Positions 8,472 through 18,079 of a stretch of 62,073 nt of DNA are shown piece after piece. The translations under genes and the position numbers were made by a program. The stretch comes from Chromatiales bacterium (GTDB taxonomy: Bacteria > Pseudomonadota > Gammaproteobacteria > UBA6429 > Thiohalophilaceae), in contig JALVOC010000230.1 in NCBI GenBank assembly GCA_027032075.1, forward strand, positions 1 to 62,073. Direction: 5' to 3'. The notes under the pieces were generated by a model. It was given only the letters and a program-made list of their open reading frames with translations. It searched no databases and was not told the origin of the DNA. Positions within the stretch are counted from its first letter, which is position 1. Every line of letters begins with the position of its first letter.

Positions 8472-8786
8472 TTATTTATTCCCTCCGCCCTGACACGGCG
8501 GAGAAGCGGGGACATGGCTGCTGACTTCATCCCACTCGGTGGGGGTGTAGGTATGCAACGCCAGCGCGTGGATGCTGTTTTGCAGCTCCTCGGCAAGAAT
8601 TCTGTTGATCATGCGGTGACGCGCCACCGGCATTTTATCCATAAACGCATCCGAGACGATCACCACTTTGAAATGGGATTCGGAACCCGGCGGAACATTA
8701 TGATTGCCGCTTTCGTTGATCACCTCGAGATAAACCGGCTGCAAATCCTGCTTCAATTTGGATTCGATAACGTTCTGAATGCGCAT
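8472..8786 (-). CDS. bolA: BolA family protein
   Basis: A 104-residue BolA-like protein. The class II KH-like fold is seen in HFKVVIVSDAF and the conserved RHRMINRILAEEL helix, with the invariant His of the HALALHTYTP strand. BolA proteins pair with monothiol glutaredoxins to bind [2Fe-2S] clusters and influence stress morphology. It lies between ycgL (convergent) and an Rrf2-type regulator (divergent), a context loosely linked to iron-sulfur homeostasis. Confidence 0.9.
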   Translation of the reverse strand: MRIQNVIESKLKQDLQPVYLEVINESGNHNVPPGSESHFKVVIVSDAFMDKMPVARHRMINRILAEELQNSIHALALHTYTPTEWDEVSSHVPASPPCQGGGNK

Positions 8787-8991
8787 ACGTTTAACCTGAC
8801 AAATCCGCTAAAAGATACAGTGGCGAAGCCTACTGGACAAAGTCCAGGATGTACAGGTATCCCCGGGGGAGAATGCTCCTCTTCCGGCTACATTCCCCTT
8901 AATAAATATGAGGAAAAATACGCCGGTGCAGACAAAATATGCACGGCAACACTAAAGAAATTTTCCCAGCTTCCGACTTAATAACCTGACT
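8787..8991. other. bolA upstream region, no gene
   Basis: No gene. It carries a short inverted repeat GGACAAAGTCC near 8834 and is otherwise unremarkable. It should hold the bolA promoter on the minus strand, but no convincing -35/-10 pair was found. Confidence 0.35.
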
Positions 8992-9020
8992 TTGACAATA
9001 ATTTTACACTTTTTAACAAT
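8992..9020 (+). promoter_or_regulatory. Promoter of the Rrf2-type regulator gene
   Basis: A perfect -35 TTGACA (8992-8997) is followed after 17 bases by AACAAT (9015-9020), a moderate -10; TAACAA one base earlier is an alternative. Transcription would start near 9027, about 70 bases upstream of the ATG at 9097. Confidence 0.6.
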
Positions 9021-9039
9021 ATACACGTTGTAAAATTAT
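8998..9039. promoter_or_regulatory. Candidate operator: 11-bp inverted repeat over the promoter
   Basis: ATAATTTTACA (8998-9008) and TGTAAAATTAT (9029-9039) are perfect inverted copies, 31 bases apart centre to centre, close to three helical turns. The left arm lies between -35 and -10, the right arm just after the start point. This placement fits autorepression by the downstream regulator. It does not match the known IscR type 1 or type 2 sites by eye. Confidence 0.6.
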
Positions 9040-9048
9040 GGACTAAAT

Positions 9049-9061
9049 TCTACTTTGTAGA
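9049..9061. promoter_or_regulatory. Small palindrome in the leader of the Rrf2-type gene
   Basis: TCTACTTTGTAGA is a perfect 5-3-5 palindrome in the untranslated leader, just downstream of the 11-bp inverted repeat. It could be an extra protein-binding half or a weak RNA hairpin. Function is unknown. Confidence 0.3.
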
Positions 9062-9096
9062 TACTCAACACTCACATTACTGAAGGAACCGGTATT

Positions 9097-9501
9097 ATGA
9101 AACTATCATCACGCGCAGACTACGCAGCCAAGGCCATGCTCGAATTGTCCATCAATCCAGACAGGCCCGTCACTCTCGCCTATCTGGCCCGCCTGGAGGA
9201 TATTTCCATATCCTATCTCGAGCAAATTTTTGCGCAATTGCGCAAACATGGCCTGGTAAAGAGCGTCAGAGGTCCGGGTGGTGGCTATGTGCTGAATAAA
9301 CCCCTGAGCGATATCAGTATCGGGGACGTGGTCTCAGCCATTGATAATCCTGGCGGCAAAACAACGGAAAACACCGCCACGGATGAAACCCATCAGCTTT
9401 GGAACCAATTGTCCAAAATGGTTTATCACTATCTCGATACGGTTAGCCTGGAAGATATCCATCGCGCCAAGGATAACGACAGCGTTCACCAGGCCGCCTG
9501 A
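9097..9501 (+). CDS. Rrf2/IscR-like regulator without cluster cysteines
   Basis: A 134-residue Rrf2-family winged-helix DNA-binding protein. Residues 1-85 match IscR closely (MKLSSRADYAAKAMLELS, ISYLEQIFAQLRKHGLV, VRGPGGGYVLNKP). In IscR the next segment holds three cysteines that bind [2Fe-2S]. Here that loop (about residues 86-105, GGKTTENTATDETHQLW) contains no cysteine, although the THxLW His is kept; the whole protein has none. It therefore cannot sense by the IscR cluster and may act like apo-IscR or respond to something else. No isc genes follow. GAAGGA lies upstream of the ATG and a strong terminator follows, so it is monocistronic. Confidence 0.85.
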   Translation: MKLSSRADYAAKAMLELSINPDRPVTLAYLARLEDISISYLEQIFAQLRKHGLVKSVRGPGGGYVLNKPLSDISIGDVVSAIDNPGGKTTENTATDETHQLWNQLSKMVYHYLDTVSLEDIHRAKDNDSVHQAA

Positions 9502-9515
9502 TTTGGCTCATGCAT

Positions 9516-9553
9516 AAAACCGGGTGTTGACTCCATGTCTTCACCCGGTTTTT
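9516..9553 (+). terminator. Intrinsic terminator behind the Rrf2-type gene
   Basis: AAAACCGGGTG and CACCCGGTTTT form a perfect eleven-pair stem with a 15-base loop, ending in a run of T. It lies 15 bases after the stop codon. Confidence 0.85.
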
Positions 9554-9610
9554 ATGACCCACCAAGCCATCCCTCTGTCTGCTTCAGAAGAGCCCCAGGC
9601 GGAGCGGGAA

Positions 9611-9916
9611 CTAAAATTCGTACAGGTTGATTTCTGTTTTTAACACCTGTTTGCCCAGCAGCGTCACCATCCCGCCCGAGCGATCGTCACCGCTGTGGCT
9701 GAATTCGAAACGATATTCACGATAGATACGGGAACGCCCAAGGGCGTCACGCCGCAAGCGTATGCGGCTGATGGCAACAGTATCATCCAGAAACTGCAGA
9801 TTGTTTTGCTGGCAAATCCGCCGCCCGGCCTGCCGCGCCGCTTCACGCGCACCCAGACTGTCCCACCAGAAAACCAATGCCCCCAGCAGGAGAAGAACCA
9901 GGAAAAAATCAAACAT
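9611..9916 (-). CDS. DUF3301 small membrane-anchored protein
   Basis: A 101-residue protein with one N-terminal membrane segment (MFDFFLVLLLLGALVFWW) followed by a soluble domain with GAREAARQAGRRICQQNNLQ and LDDTVAISRIRLRRDALGR. These blocks identify the DUF3301 family, widespread in Gammaproteobacteria and of unknown function. The membrane segment with the following charged part suggests an inner-membrane protein with its domain in the cytoplasm. It lies downstream of htpG on the opposite side of a hairpin. Confidence 0.8.
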   Translation of the reverse strand: MFDFFLVLLLLGALVFWWDSLGAREAARQAGRRICQQNNLQFLDDTVAISRIRLRRDALGRSRIYREYRFEFSHSGDDRSGGMVTLLGKQVLKTEINLYEF

Positions 9917-10027
9917 TCAAGCGGGACATACAGCGATTGCGGCAATCATCCGCAGATAGTATCGCTCCCTCGGCAGTGTGTACAGCGCCCCCCTGAGCCA
10001 GATAGGCTGCTAAAGGGATACGGTCAA

Positions 10028-10051
10028 GGGGGACAGCTGCGGCTGTCCCCC
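10028..10051. terminator. Strong hairpin behind htpG
   Basis: GGGGGACAGC and GCTGTCCCCC form a perfect ten-pair stem with a four-base loop, 15 bases past the htpG stop codon. No T run follows on the minus strand, so it may stabilise the 3' end rather than act as a classical terminator. Confidence 0.5.
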
Positions 10052-10065
10052 CTGACAGGCACCGT

Positions 10066-11967
10066 TTATTTTCCCTCGAGCGTGAGTAGCAGCAAGAGCT
10101 CGTTCATGCGCCTGACGAAAGCGCCCGGATCCTCCAGCTGTCCTCCTTCGCTCAACATTGCCTGGTCAAACAGGATATGCGTCCAGTCTGTAAAGCGTTG
10201 TTCACTGGATTCATCATCCAGACGTTTCACCAGCGGATGCTGCGGATTGATTTCCAGAATGGGCTTGACCTGCGGCAGGGTATGTCCGGCCTGTTTGAGC
10301 AGTTTCTGCATGCTGACCGCCATATCATGCTGCTCCACCACCAGACAGGAGGGAGAGTCGGTGAGGCGGTGTGACACCCGCACTTCCTTGACCTTGTCAC
10401 CCAGGCAATCCTGCATACGTTTAATCAGTTTCTTGCAGGATTTTTCTGCCTCCTTGAGCTTCTTCTTTTCTTCCTTGTCTTCCAGTTCGCCGAGATCCAG
10501 TTCGCCCTTGGCGACGGACACCAGGGTTTTGCCATCGTATTCGGTCAAATAGGACATCATCCATTCGTCCACCCGGTCAAACATCAACAGCACCTCGATG
10601 CCTTTTTTCCTGAAGAGCTCAAGGTGCGGGCTGTTTTTCGCTGCGGCATAACTCTCGGCCGTGATATAGTAGATTTTTTCCTGCCCTTTCACCATGCGGC
10701 CGATATAGTCATCCAGGGATACGTTCTGGATGTCGCTATCGTTATGGGTTGAAGCAAAACGCAACAGCTTTGCAATTTTTTCGCGATTGGCAAAATCCTC
10801 GGCCGGCCCTTCCTTCAGCACCTGCCCGAATTCCTTCCAGAAATCCGCGTATTTTTCGGGCTCGTCCTTGGCCATTTTTTCCAGGTGCGCCAGAATTTTC
10901 TTTACCGAAGCATTGCGAATGGTATCAATCTGCTTGTTGCGCTGCAGGATCTCCCGGGAGATGTTCAATGGCAGATCGTCCGAATCCACCACACCACGAA
11001 CAAAGCGCAAATAACTCGGCATCAGCTGTTCCGCATCATCCATGATAAACACCCGTTTCACATACAGCTTGATACCATGCCGCTTGTCACGGTCGAACAG
11101 ATCGAAGGGGGCGTGCTTGGGCAGATAGAACAGCGTGGTATAGGACTGGGTTCCTTCCACCTTGTTATGCAGCCAGCTGAGAGGTTCTTCGAAGTCATGC
11201 GCGACATGCTTGTAGAACTCTTTGTATTCCTCCTCGCTGATTTCCGACTTGGGGCGTATCCACAAGGCGGAGGCTTTATTGACCGTCTCGGTTTCCTTGG
11301 TTTTTTCACCTTTGTCGTCCAGTTTGTACATCAGGATCGGCAGGGAGATGTGGTCGGAATACTTGCTGATGATTGAACGCAAACGGTACGCTTCGAGAAA
11401 CTCATCTTCGCCTTCACGCAGATGCAGGGTGATGCTGGTACCACGGGGTTTACGCTCGATGGTCTCGATTTCGTACTCCCCTTCCCCGCTGGAGGTCCAG
11501 CGCACACCATGCTCGGCCCCCAGTCCGGCACGCCGGCTTTCAAGCGTGACTTTATCCGCCACAATAAAACAGGAATAAAAACCGACCCCGAACTGCCCGA
11601 TCAAATGGGCGTCTTTCGCTTGATCACCGGTAAGACTCTGCAGAAAATTGCGCGTACCCGAGCGGGCAATGGTACCGATATTCTCCATCACCTCCTGGCG
11701 GTTCATGCCGATACCGTTGTCCGTGATGGTGATGGTGCGTGCTTTCTTGTCGAAATCCACAAGAATTTGCAGTTCACTGTCGTCCTCGTAGAGCGCATCA
11801 TCGCTCAAGGCCTCAAACCGCAGTTTGTCACAGGCATCCGAGGCGTTCGAAATCAGTTCGCGCAGAAAGATTTCCTTGTTGGAGTAGAGGGAGTGAATCA
11901 TCAGGTGAAGCAATTGCTTCACTTCGGTTTGAAAACTGAGGGTTTCCTTGTGCGTTTCAACGCCCAT
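10066..11967 (-). CDS. htpG: Molecular chaperone HtpG (Hsp90)
   Basis: A 633-residue ATP-dependent chaperone, the usual length (E. coli 624). The N-terminal ATPase domain has [18 protein letters not shown] and the GIGMN and GQFGVGFYS motifs; the middle domain has [12 protein letters not shown] and the C-terminal dimerisation domain follows. It folds client proteins in the cytoplasm, together with DnaK. A sigma-32-like promoter lies upstream, so heat induction is expected. It is apparently monocistronic. Confidence 0.98.
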   Translation of the reverse strand: MGVETHKETLSFQTEVKQLLHLMIHSLYSNKEIFLRELISNASDACDKLRFEALSDDALYEDDSELQILVDFDKKARTITITDNGIGMNRQEVMENIGTIARSGTRNFLQSLTGDQAKDAHLIGQFGVGFYSCFIVADKVTLESRRAGLGAEHGVRWTSSGEGEYEIETIERKPRGTSITLHLREGEDEFLEAYRLRSIISKYSDHISLPILMYKLDDKGEKTKETETVNKASALWIRPKSEISEEEYKEFYKHVAHDFEEPLSWLHNKVEGTQSYTTLFYLPKHAPFDLFDRDKRHGIKLYVKRVFIMDDAEQLMPSYLRFVRGVVDSDDLPLNISREILQRNKQIDTIRNASVKKILAHLEKMAKDEPEKYADFWKEFGQVLKEGPAEDFANREKIAKLLRFASTHNDSDIQNVSLDDYIGRMVKGQEKIYYITAESYAAAKNSPHLELFRKKGIEVLLMFDRVDEWMMSYLTEYDGKTLVSVAKGELDLGELEDKEEKKKLKEAEKSCKKLIKRMQDCLGDKVKEVRVSHRLTDSPSCLVVEQHDMAVSMQKLLKQAGHTLPQVKPILEINPQHPLVKRLDDESSEQRFTDWTHILFDQAMLSEGGQLEDPGAFVRRMNELLLLLTLEGK

Positions 11968-12020
11968 ATTCGCAACTCCTGAACTAAGTTATTGTTTCTG
12001 AATAAAAAATATTTTTTTAG

Positions 12021-12050
12021 ATGATGGTGACGAGGGGACGTTTTTTCAAG
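12021..12050 (-). promoter_or_regulatory. Sigma-32-like heat shock promoter of htpG
   Basis: Read on the minus strand, CTTGAAA (12044-12050) is followed after 14 bases by CACCATCAT (12021-12029). This fits the heat-shock consensus CTTGAAA-N(13-15)-CCCCATnT well. Transcription would start about 45 bases upstream of the htpG ATG. Confidence 0.6.
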
Positions 12051-12167
12051 GCCTGGAGAGGGGAAAAACAGCCGTGGCTGTGTGCCGTTTCCTCAGGCGG
12101 ATCGCCGCTATGCTTTTCACTGCCCCGCTGCGGCAACAAGGCGGGGGTTACCCCCGGCGCCTGATTG

Positions 12168-13013
12168 TCAGGAACCGGCAGGGGCCGGTCTGGCCTCTTT
12201 ACGGAGACCACTGCGATTTAATATGGTGGTGGCGATCTCCTCGACCGACATGGTGGTAGTATCGAGATACGGAATGCGGGTGGCGGCGAACAGCTCCTCG
12301 GCGAGTTGTATTTCCCGGCGGCATTGTGAGAGGGAGGCGTAACGGCTGTCCGCTCGACGCTGACTGCGAATACGCTGCAAACGCTCTGCATCGATGGTGA
12401 GGCCAAACAGCTTTTCCCGATGACGCTGCAGCGCGGCGGGCAGACGAAGTGCCAGGCAGTCATCCTCGGTAATGGGGAAATTGGCGGCGTACACCCCGTA
12501 GTGCAGGGCAAGATAGAGACAGGTGGGGGTCTTGCCGGTACGGGACACCCCTACAAGAATAATATCCGCCTCGGAATAATGGCGGGTGGAAACACCATCA
12601 TCATTTTGCAGGCTGAAATTCACCGCATCGATACGGGCCGTATAGAACCGATCATCGATCACCCCATGGGTGCGGCCGGACACATGACGGGGTTCCATCT
12701 GAAGTTCCTGCTGTAGCGGCGCCAGGTAGGTTTCAAACAGGTCATACCACGCCCCGCCGCTTGCGGCAATGACGCGCCGCAGTTCAGCATCCACCAGGGT
12801 ACTGAATACCAGAGGACGCGCCTCCTGTTCTTTGCCGGCCGCTGCGATCTGTGCGGCCGCCTCACGGGCTTTGGACATACTGTCGACATAGCGCATATGG
12901 ACAAAATTGAATTCAATATGGGCAAACTGGCTCAGCAGACTATGACTGAAACTTTCCGTGGTGATACCGGTACTGTCAGAGACAAGAAAAACTGTGCGTG
13001 CTAGATTTGCCAT
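12168..13013 (-). CDS. ppsR: PEP synthase regulatory protein PpsR
   Basis: A 281-residue kinase/pyrophosphorylase of the DUF299 family. It inactivates PEP synthase by ADP-dependent threonine phosphorylation and reactivates it by Pi-dependent dephosphorylation. The nucleotide-binding motif GVSRTGKTP lies near residue 155; SDSTGIT at the N-terminus is also diagnostic. It is divergent from ppsA with only 64 bases between the start codons, which is the typical arrangement and names the target directly. Confidence 0.95.
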   Translation of the reverse strand: MANLARTVFLVSDSTGITTESFSHSLLSQFAHIEFNFVHMRYVDSMSKAREAAAQIAAAGKEQEARPLVFSTLVDAELRRVIAASGGAWYDLFETYLAPLQQELQMEPRHVSGRTHGVIDDRFYTARIDAVNFSLQNDDGVSTRHYSEADIILVGVSRTGKTPTCLYLALHYGVYAANFPITEDDCLALRLPAALQRHREKLFGLTIDAERLQRIRSQRRADSRYASLSQCRREIQLAEELFAATRIPYLDTTTMSVEEIATTILNRSGLRKEARPAPAGS

Positions 13014-13077
13014 AGTAGTAGAATCGAATCAGCCAATTGTTGATCGCAGGTCTTAACAACAAACAAGGGACGGCAGC

Positions 13078-15459
13078 ATGAGCGATTATATACTCTGGTT
13101 TAACGCCATTGGTATGGATGATGTTCCCCGCGTGGGTGGCAAAAACGCCTCGCTGGGTGAAATGATCGCCAATCTCTCGGCCAAAGGGATTACCGTGCCG
13201 GACGGCTTCGCCACCACCGCAGATGCCTATCGCGATTTTCTGGCCACCGACGGACTCGATAAACGCATCCACAACCGCCTTGAAACGCTGGATGTCGGCG
13301 ATGTGACGGCATTGAGTCAGGCCGGTGAGGAGATCCGCAACTGGATCATGCAAACCCCTCTGCCAGCCCGGCTGGAACAGGCGATTCGTGACAATTATGC
13401 AAAACTGGGGGATATCTACGGTGCAGAGGCGACTTATGCCGTGCGCTCCTCCGCCACCGCCGAAGATCTGCCCGAGGCCTCTTTTGCAGGCCAGCAGGAG
13501 ACTTTTCTGAATATCAAAGGCATCGATAACATTCTTGCCGCGATCCATGCCGTCTTCGCTTCCCTGTATAACGATCGCGCCATTGCCTACCGGGTGCATC
13601 ATGGCTTTGCCCACCACAAGGTCGCCCTCTCCGCCGGCATCCAGAAAATGGTCCGCAGTGATCTCGGCAGCAGCGGTGTGATGTTCACTCTGGATACCGA
13701 ATCAGGTTTTCAGGATGTCGTGTTTGTCACCGCAACCTTTGGCCTGGGGGAGATGATCGTTCAGGGTGCGATAAATCCTGATGAGTTTTACGTGCACAAG
13801 CCCATTCTGGCAAAAGGTTACTTTCCCTTGTTACGCCGCAAGCTCGGCAGCAAGCAGAAAAAAATGATCTTCGCGGACAGCCACGGCCTCGCCGCCTCGA
13901 CCCGCATCATTGAAACCGCAGAAGATGAACAGAACCGTTTCAGCCTGAACGACGATGAAGTGATCCAATTGGCACAAATGGCGGTCACCATTGAACAGCA
14001 CTATCAGCAGGCGATGGATATCGAATGGGCAAAGGATGGAGAGGACGGCAAGCTCTATATTGTACAGGCACGTCCGGAAACCGTTAAAAGCCGGGGGGAT
14101 TCCAACGTATTACGGCGTTACGAATTGCAACAGCGGGGCGATATTATCATTACCGGCCGCAGCATCGGGCAGCGGATTGGGCACGGTAACGCCAAAGTGA
14201 TCCGCAGCATCGAGGAGATCGATCGCGTCCAGGAGGGTGATGTGCTGATCACCGATATGACCGACCCTGACTGGGAGCCGGTGATGAAACGCGCCGCCGC
14301 CATTGTCACCAACCGTGGTGGCCGTACCTGTCATGCCGCCATTATCGCGCGCGAACTCGGCGTCCCTGCGGTAGTGGGTTGTGGTGATGCCACGGAACGC
14401 ATCAAGGATGGCCAGCCTGTCACTGTCTCCTGTGCGGAGGGGGAAACCGGCGTGATTTATGACGGCATCCTGGATTACCACATCCGCGAAATCAACCTGC
14501 AAACCATGCCAGAGTTGCCATTCGACATCATGCTGAACATCGGCACACCGGATCGGGCTTTTGAATTCCGCTTTTTACCCAACCACGGCGTTGGTCTGGC
14601 GCGGCTGGAATTCATCATTAACCGCATGATTGGTATCCACCCCAAGGCACTGTTGCAATACAAACTGCAAACAGAAGATATCAAGCAACTCATCAGGCAA
14701 CGCATGGCCGGTTATGCCGATCCGGTCAGTTTTTATATCGAAAAACTGACCGAAGGCATCGCCACCATCGCGGCGGCATTCTGGCCGAAACCGGTGATCG
14801 TGCGGCTGTCTGATTTCAAAACAAACGAGTACCGTAACCTTATCGGTGGCGAGGCCTATGAACCCCACGAAGAAAATCCGATGCTGGGTTTCCGCGGCGC
14901 GTCACGCTACATCGCCCCCAGGTTTGAAGATTGTTTCGAACTGGAATGCTTTGCGATCAAAAAAGTCCGTGATGACATGGGGCTGAGAAACGTCGCCGTG
15001 ATGGTGCCATTCGTCCGCACCGTGGAGGAAGCCCTAACGGTGATCAACCTGTTGCAGGACAACGATCTGCGGCGCGGGCAGAAGGAACTGCGCATCATCA
15101 TGATGTGTGAAATCCCCTCCAATGCCCTGCTGGCGGAAAAATTTCTGAAGTACTTCGACGGCTTCTCTATCGGCTCCAATGATCTGACACAATTGACGCT
15201 CGGTCTGGATCGGGATTCGGGACTGGTCGCCGAACTGTTCGATGAACGAAATGAAGCCGTCAAATCATTGCTGAGCATGGCCATTTCCACCTGCCGTTTG
15301 CAAAACAAGTATGTCGGTATTTGCGGCCAGGGTCCCTCCGACCACCCCGACCTGGCGTTCTGGCTGATGCAACAGGGTATCAACAGTATCTCGTTGAACC
15401 CCGACAGCGTTGTCGAAACCTGGTTGTATCTGGCCGAACACCTTAACGAACACGGATAA
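13078..15459 (+). CDS. ppsA: Phosphoenolpyruvate synthase
   Basis: A 793-residue enzyme that makes PEP from pyruvate with ATP giving AMP and Pi, the entry step of gluconeogenesis from C3 compounds. The N-terminal ATP-grasp domain (about 1-340) starts [12 protein letters not shown]. The swivelling domain has the phosphohistidine motif [15 protein letters not shown], and the C-terminal TIM barrel has [20 protein letters not shown] and the CGQGPSDHP active-site Cys. Length equals E. coli PpsA (792). Activity should be controlled by the divergent ppsR product. A 49-residue membrane-protein gene follows within 12 bases. Confidence 0.97.
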   Translation: MSDYILWFNAIGMDDVPRVGGKNASLGEMIANLSAKGITVPDGFATTADAYRDFLATDGLDKRIHNRLETLDVGDVTALSQAGEEIRNWIMQTPLPARLEQAIRDNYAKLGDIYGAEATYAVRSSATAEDLPEASFAGQQETFLNIKGIDNILAAIHAVFASLYNDRAIAYRVHHGFAHHKVALSAGIQKMVRSDLGSSGVMFTLDTESGFQDVVFVTATFGLGEMIVQGAINPDEFYVHKPILAKGYFPLLRRKLGSKQKKMIFADSHGLAASTRIIETAEDEQNRFSLNDDEVIQLAQMAVTIEQHYQQAMDIEWAKDGEDGKLYIVQARPETVKSRGDSNVLRRYELQQRGDIIITGRSIGQRIGHGNAKVIRSIEEIDRVQEGDVLITDMTDPDWEPVMKRAAAIVTNRGGRTCHAAIIARELGVPAVVGCGDATERIKDGQPVTVSCAEGETGVIYDGILDYHIREINLQTMPELPFDIMLNIGTPDRAFEFRFLPNHGVGLARLEFIINRMIGIHPKALLQYKLQTEDIKQLIRQRMAGYADPVSFYIEKLTEGIATIAAAFWPKPVIVRLSDFKTNEYRNLIGGEAYEPHEENPMLGFRGASRYIAPRFEDCFELECFAIKKVRDDMGLRNVAVMVPFVRTVEEALTVINLLQDNDLRRGQKELRIIMMCEIPSNALLAEKFLKYFDGFSIGSNDLTQLTLGLDRDSGLVAELFDERNEAVKSLLSMAISTCRLQNKYVGICGQGPSDHPDLAFWLMQQGINSISLNPDSVVETWLYLAEHLNEHG

Positions 15460-15470
15460 GAGATCGGCAC

Positions 15471-15620
15471 ATGCTCGTCATCATGATTGTCCTGGGCGTA
15501 TTCCTGCTTTGGCTGGGGACGGCCTTACGCAACATCAACCGGGCGTATGCCGCCCTTGCTTATAGCATTGCCACCCTTTTGCTGTTATTGGCAAGCGGAG
15601 GTTTTTTTAAGCTATTCTAA
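15471..15620 (+). CDS. 49-residue putative membrane protein
   Basis: An ATG at 15471, eleven bases after the ppsA stop codon, opens a 49-residue frame. It encodes two hydrophobic helices (MLVIMIVLGVFLLWLGTALR and a second around ALAYSIATLLLLLASGG) joined by a short loop NINRAY. AGAGATCGG precedes the start. It is probably cotranscribed with ppsA and would sit in the inner membrane as a hairpin. It does not match a family I recognise. The hydrophobicity pattern and tight spacing are the only evidence. Confidence 0.55.
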   Translation: MLVIMIVLGVFLLWLGTALRNINRAYAALAYSIATLLLLLASGGFFKLF

Positions 15621-15674
15621 CGATGCTGTTTGTGATCCCGGACGGGCGGCACCAACCACTGCCACACCACCCCT

Positions 15675-17972
15675 TTACATCGCCCTGTCATGACTGAAAC
15701 GGCTGCGTAGAAAATTCGCCGCATCCACCATATTCGTCAGAGCCTTTTCCACCTCATCCCAACCCCGTGTTTTGAGACCGCAATCAGGGTTGATCCACAA
15801 GCGTTCTATCGGGATGTATTCCGATGCTTTGGTTATCAACTTCGTGATACTTTCCACTGTGGGCACATTGGGACTGTGAATGTCGTACACACCGGGTCCG
15901 ATGTCGTTCGGATAGGAAAAATCCTCAAACACCTCGAGCAGTTCCATGTCCGAGCGGGATGTTTCGATGGTAATAACATCGGCATCCATGGCAGCGATCG
16001 CCGGCATGATGTCATTAAATTCCGAGTAACACATGTGGGTGTGGATCTGGGTTTCATCTGCCACTCCGGCAGCAGTCAGTTTGAATGCATTAACAGCCCA
16101 ATCCAGATAATGTTGCCATTCACTCTTTCGCAACGGCAGACCTTCGCGCAAGGCAGCCTCATCTATCTGGATGATGCTGATACCGGCCTGCTCCAGCTCA
16201 CGCACTTCATCACGCAGGGCGAGCGCGAGTTGCCGGCAAGTGTCTGCACGAGGCTGATCATCGCGCACAAACGACCAGTTGAGAATCGTCACGGGACCGG
16301 TCAACATTCCCTTCATGGGTCTGTCTGCCCTGGACTGCGCATAGCGGCTCCAGGCGACGGTCATCGGGCGTGGGCGACTGACGTCACCATAAATGATCGG
16401 TGGTTTGACACAGCGTGAACCATAGGATTGCACCCAACCGTATTCACTGATGGTGATCCCATCCAGCAGTTCACCAAAGTATTCCACCATATCGTTACGT
16501 TCCGGCTCTCCATGAACCAGCACGTCAAGCCCGATGTTTTGCTGTTTTTCAATGACAAAATCAATCTCCTTGTGCATCAGCGCCTGATATTCGATTTCGG
16601 AGATCCGGCCGGTTTTGTATTGTCGCCTTGCCTGGCGTATTTCGCTGGTTTGCGGGAATGAGCCGATGGTGGTTGTCGGCAGCAAGGGCAGCTTTAAACG
16701 TGCCTGTTGTTTGTGGATGCGTGTTTCAAAAGCGCTGTGACGTTCGAGCATCTGTAGTGTCACCCCGTCACAACGTTGCTTCACCGCGGGTTTGTGAATA
16801 CGGGGTGAATTGCGACGCGCAGTAGCGGCCTCGCGTGCTGCGAGCAGACCTTCGGCAGAAACTCCGCAAGCGTTGTCCAGCGCCTGTTTCAAAATATGCA
16901 GCTCATCAAGTTTTTGCACCGCAAAAGCCAGCCAGCTGCGAATTTCATGATCCAGTTGCTGTTCCTGCTCAAGATCAACCGGCACATGCAACAGCGAACA
17001 CGAGGGTGCCAACCACAACCGATCGCCCAGTTTTTCCTGTATCAAGCGCAGGGGATCAAGCAGGGAATCAAGATCAACACGCCAGACATTCCGGCCGTCA
17101 ATCACGCCCAGCGATAAAATCTTGTATCCGGGCAACCAGGAAAGTACCGTACTGATTTCATCTGCGCCCCGTACGGCATCGATGTGCAAACCCTCGACAG
17201 GCAGACTGCAGGCCAATTTCAGGTTGTCCTTTAACGGGCCAAAATAAACGGTCAGCAATTTGTTGAGTCCCTTCACCTGAAGACGGCTGTATACCGACTC
17301 GAATGCACGTTGCCACTCAACAGGCAGGTCCAGCGCTAAAATGGGTTCGTCCAGTTGAACCCATTCCACCCCTTGCGCCTTCAGCTTGTTCAGAATTTCA
17401 CCATAGGCAGGAAGCAGCGCCTCGACCAGTTCCAACTTGTCGAAAGCCTCTCCCTTGATCTTGCCCAACCACAAATAGCTGAGGGGACCGAGCAGTACCG
17501 GCTTGACCCGATAACCCAGTTCCATTGCTTCGCTGACTTCCTCAAATAACCTGTCACTGCTTACAACAAAGCGCTGCCTGGCTGAAAATTCCGGTACCAG
17601 GTAATGATAATTGGTGTCAAACCATTTGGTCATTTCACAAGCTGCCGCCGGTTCACCGCTTGGTGCGCGTCCCCGGGCCATACGGAAATAGGTATCCAGA
17701 TCCACTGTTGTTCCCGTAAAGCGAAACCGCTCAGGCACCACCCCCAAAAGCGCAGAAAGATCCAGCACCTGGTCATACCAAGAGAAATCACCCACCGGCA
17801 CCAGATCCACACCGGCCCGCTCCTGAAGCTGCCAGTGCCGCCGGCGCAGTTCCCGACCGGTATGAAGCAGGGTCTTCTGATCAATCTCCTCGTTCCAATA
17901 AGCCTCCAGCGCTTTTTTCAGTTCACGGCGTGCACCAATACGGGGAAAACCCAGGTTGTGGATCCGGATCAT
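15675..17972 (-). CDS. metE: Cobalamin-independent methionine synthase MetE
   Basis: A 765-residue enzyme (E. coli 753) that transfers a methyl group from 5-methyltetrahydropteroyl-triglutamate to homocysteine, giving methionine without B12. Zinc ligands are visible in [10 protein letters not shown] and [10 protein letters not shown] in the C-terminal barrel. The N-terminal barrel begins with [17 protein letters not shown]. It is divergent from metR; the intergenic region contains two perfect MetR boxes, so activation by MetR with homocysteine is expected. No B12 riboswitch precedes metE itself. Confidence 0.97.
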   Translation of the reverse strand: MIRIHNLGFPRIGARRELKKALEAYWNEEIDQKTLLHTGRELRRRHWQLQERAGVDLVPVGDFSWYDQVLDLSALLGVVPERFRFTGTTVDLDTYFRMARGRAPSGEPAAACEMTKWFDTNYHYLVPEFSARQRFVVSSDRLFEEVSEAMELGYRVKPVLLGPLSYLWLGKIKGEAFDKLELVEALLPAYGEILNKLKAQGVEWVQLDEPILALDLPVEWQRAFESVYSRLQVKGLNKLLTVYFGPLKDNLKLACSLPVEGLHIDAVRGADEISTVLSWLPGYKILSLGVIDGRNVWRVDLDSLLDPLRLIQEKLGDRLWLAPSCSLLHVPVDLEQEQQLDHEIRSWLAFAVQKLDELHILKQALDNACGVSAEGLLAAREAATARRNSPRIHKPAVKQRCDGVTLQMLERHSAFETRIHKQQARLKLPLLPTTTIGSFPQTSEIRQARRQYKTGRISEIEYQALMHKEIDFVIEKQQNIGLDVLVHGEPERNDMVEYFGELLDGITISEYGWVQSYGSRCVKPPIIYGDVSRPRPMTVAWSRYAQSRADRPMKGMLTGPVTILNWSFVRDDQPRADTCRQLALALRDEVRELEQAGISIIQIDEAALREGLPLRKSEWQHYLDWAVNAFKLTAAGVADETQIHTHMCYSEFNDIMPAIAAMDADVITIETSRSDMELLEVFEDFSYPNDIGPGVYDIHSPNVPTVESITKLITKASEYIPIERLWINPDCGLKTRGWDEVEKALTNMVDAANFLRSRFSHDRAM

Positions 17973-18033
17973 GTTGAACTCCTTGGCAAATGATGAATTA
18001 CAGTTTGCGTGCAGTATTCACCCTCTGTAGAAT

Positions 18034-18046
18034 TGAATCAATTTCA
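18034..18046. promoter_or_regulatory. MetR box 1
   Basis: TGAATCAATTTCA fits the MetR consensus TGAAnnWnnTTCA exactly. It lies 62 bases upstream of the metE start codon in the divergent metE/metR region. Confidence 0.75.
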
Positions 18047-18064
18047 TGTTTTTCATTTCTTTCA

Positions 18065-18077
18065 TGAAATAATTTCA
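18065..18077. promoter_or_regulatory. MetR box 2
   Basis: TGAAATAATTTCA is a second perfect MetR box and ends two bases before the metR ATG. Its centre is 31 bases from box 1, about three helical turns, so two dimers could bind the same face. Its position suggests autorepression of metR. Confidence 0.75.
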
Positions 18078-18079
18078 TT

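Noticed and set aside
12976-13617. 213-residue frame antisense to ppsA and overlapping the ppsR start
   Set aside because: It conflicts with the well-supported ppsR/ppsA starts and has no recognisable domain.
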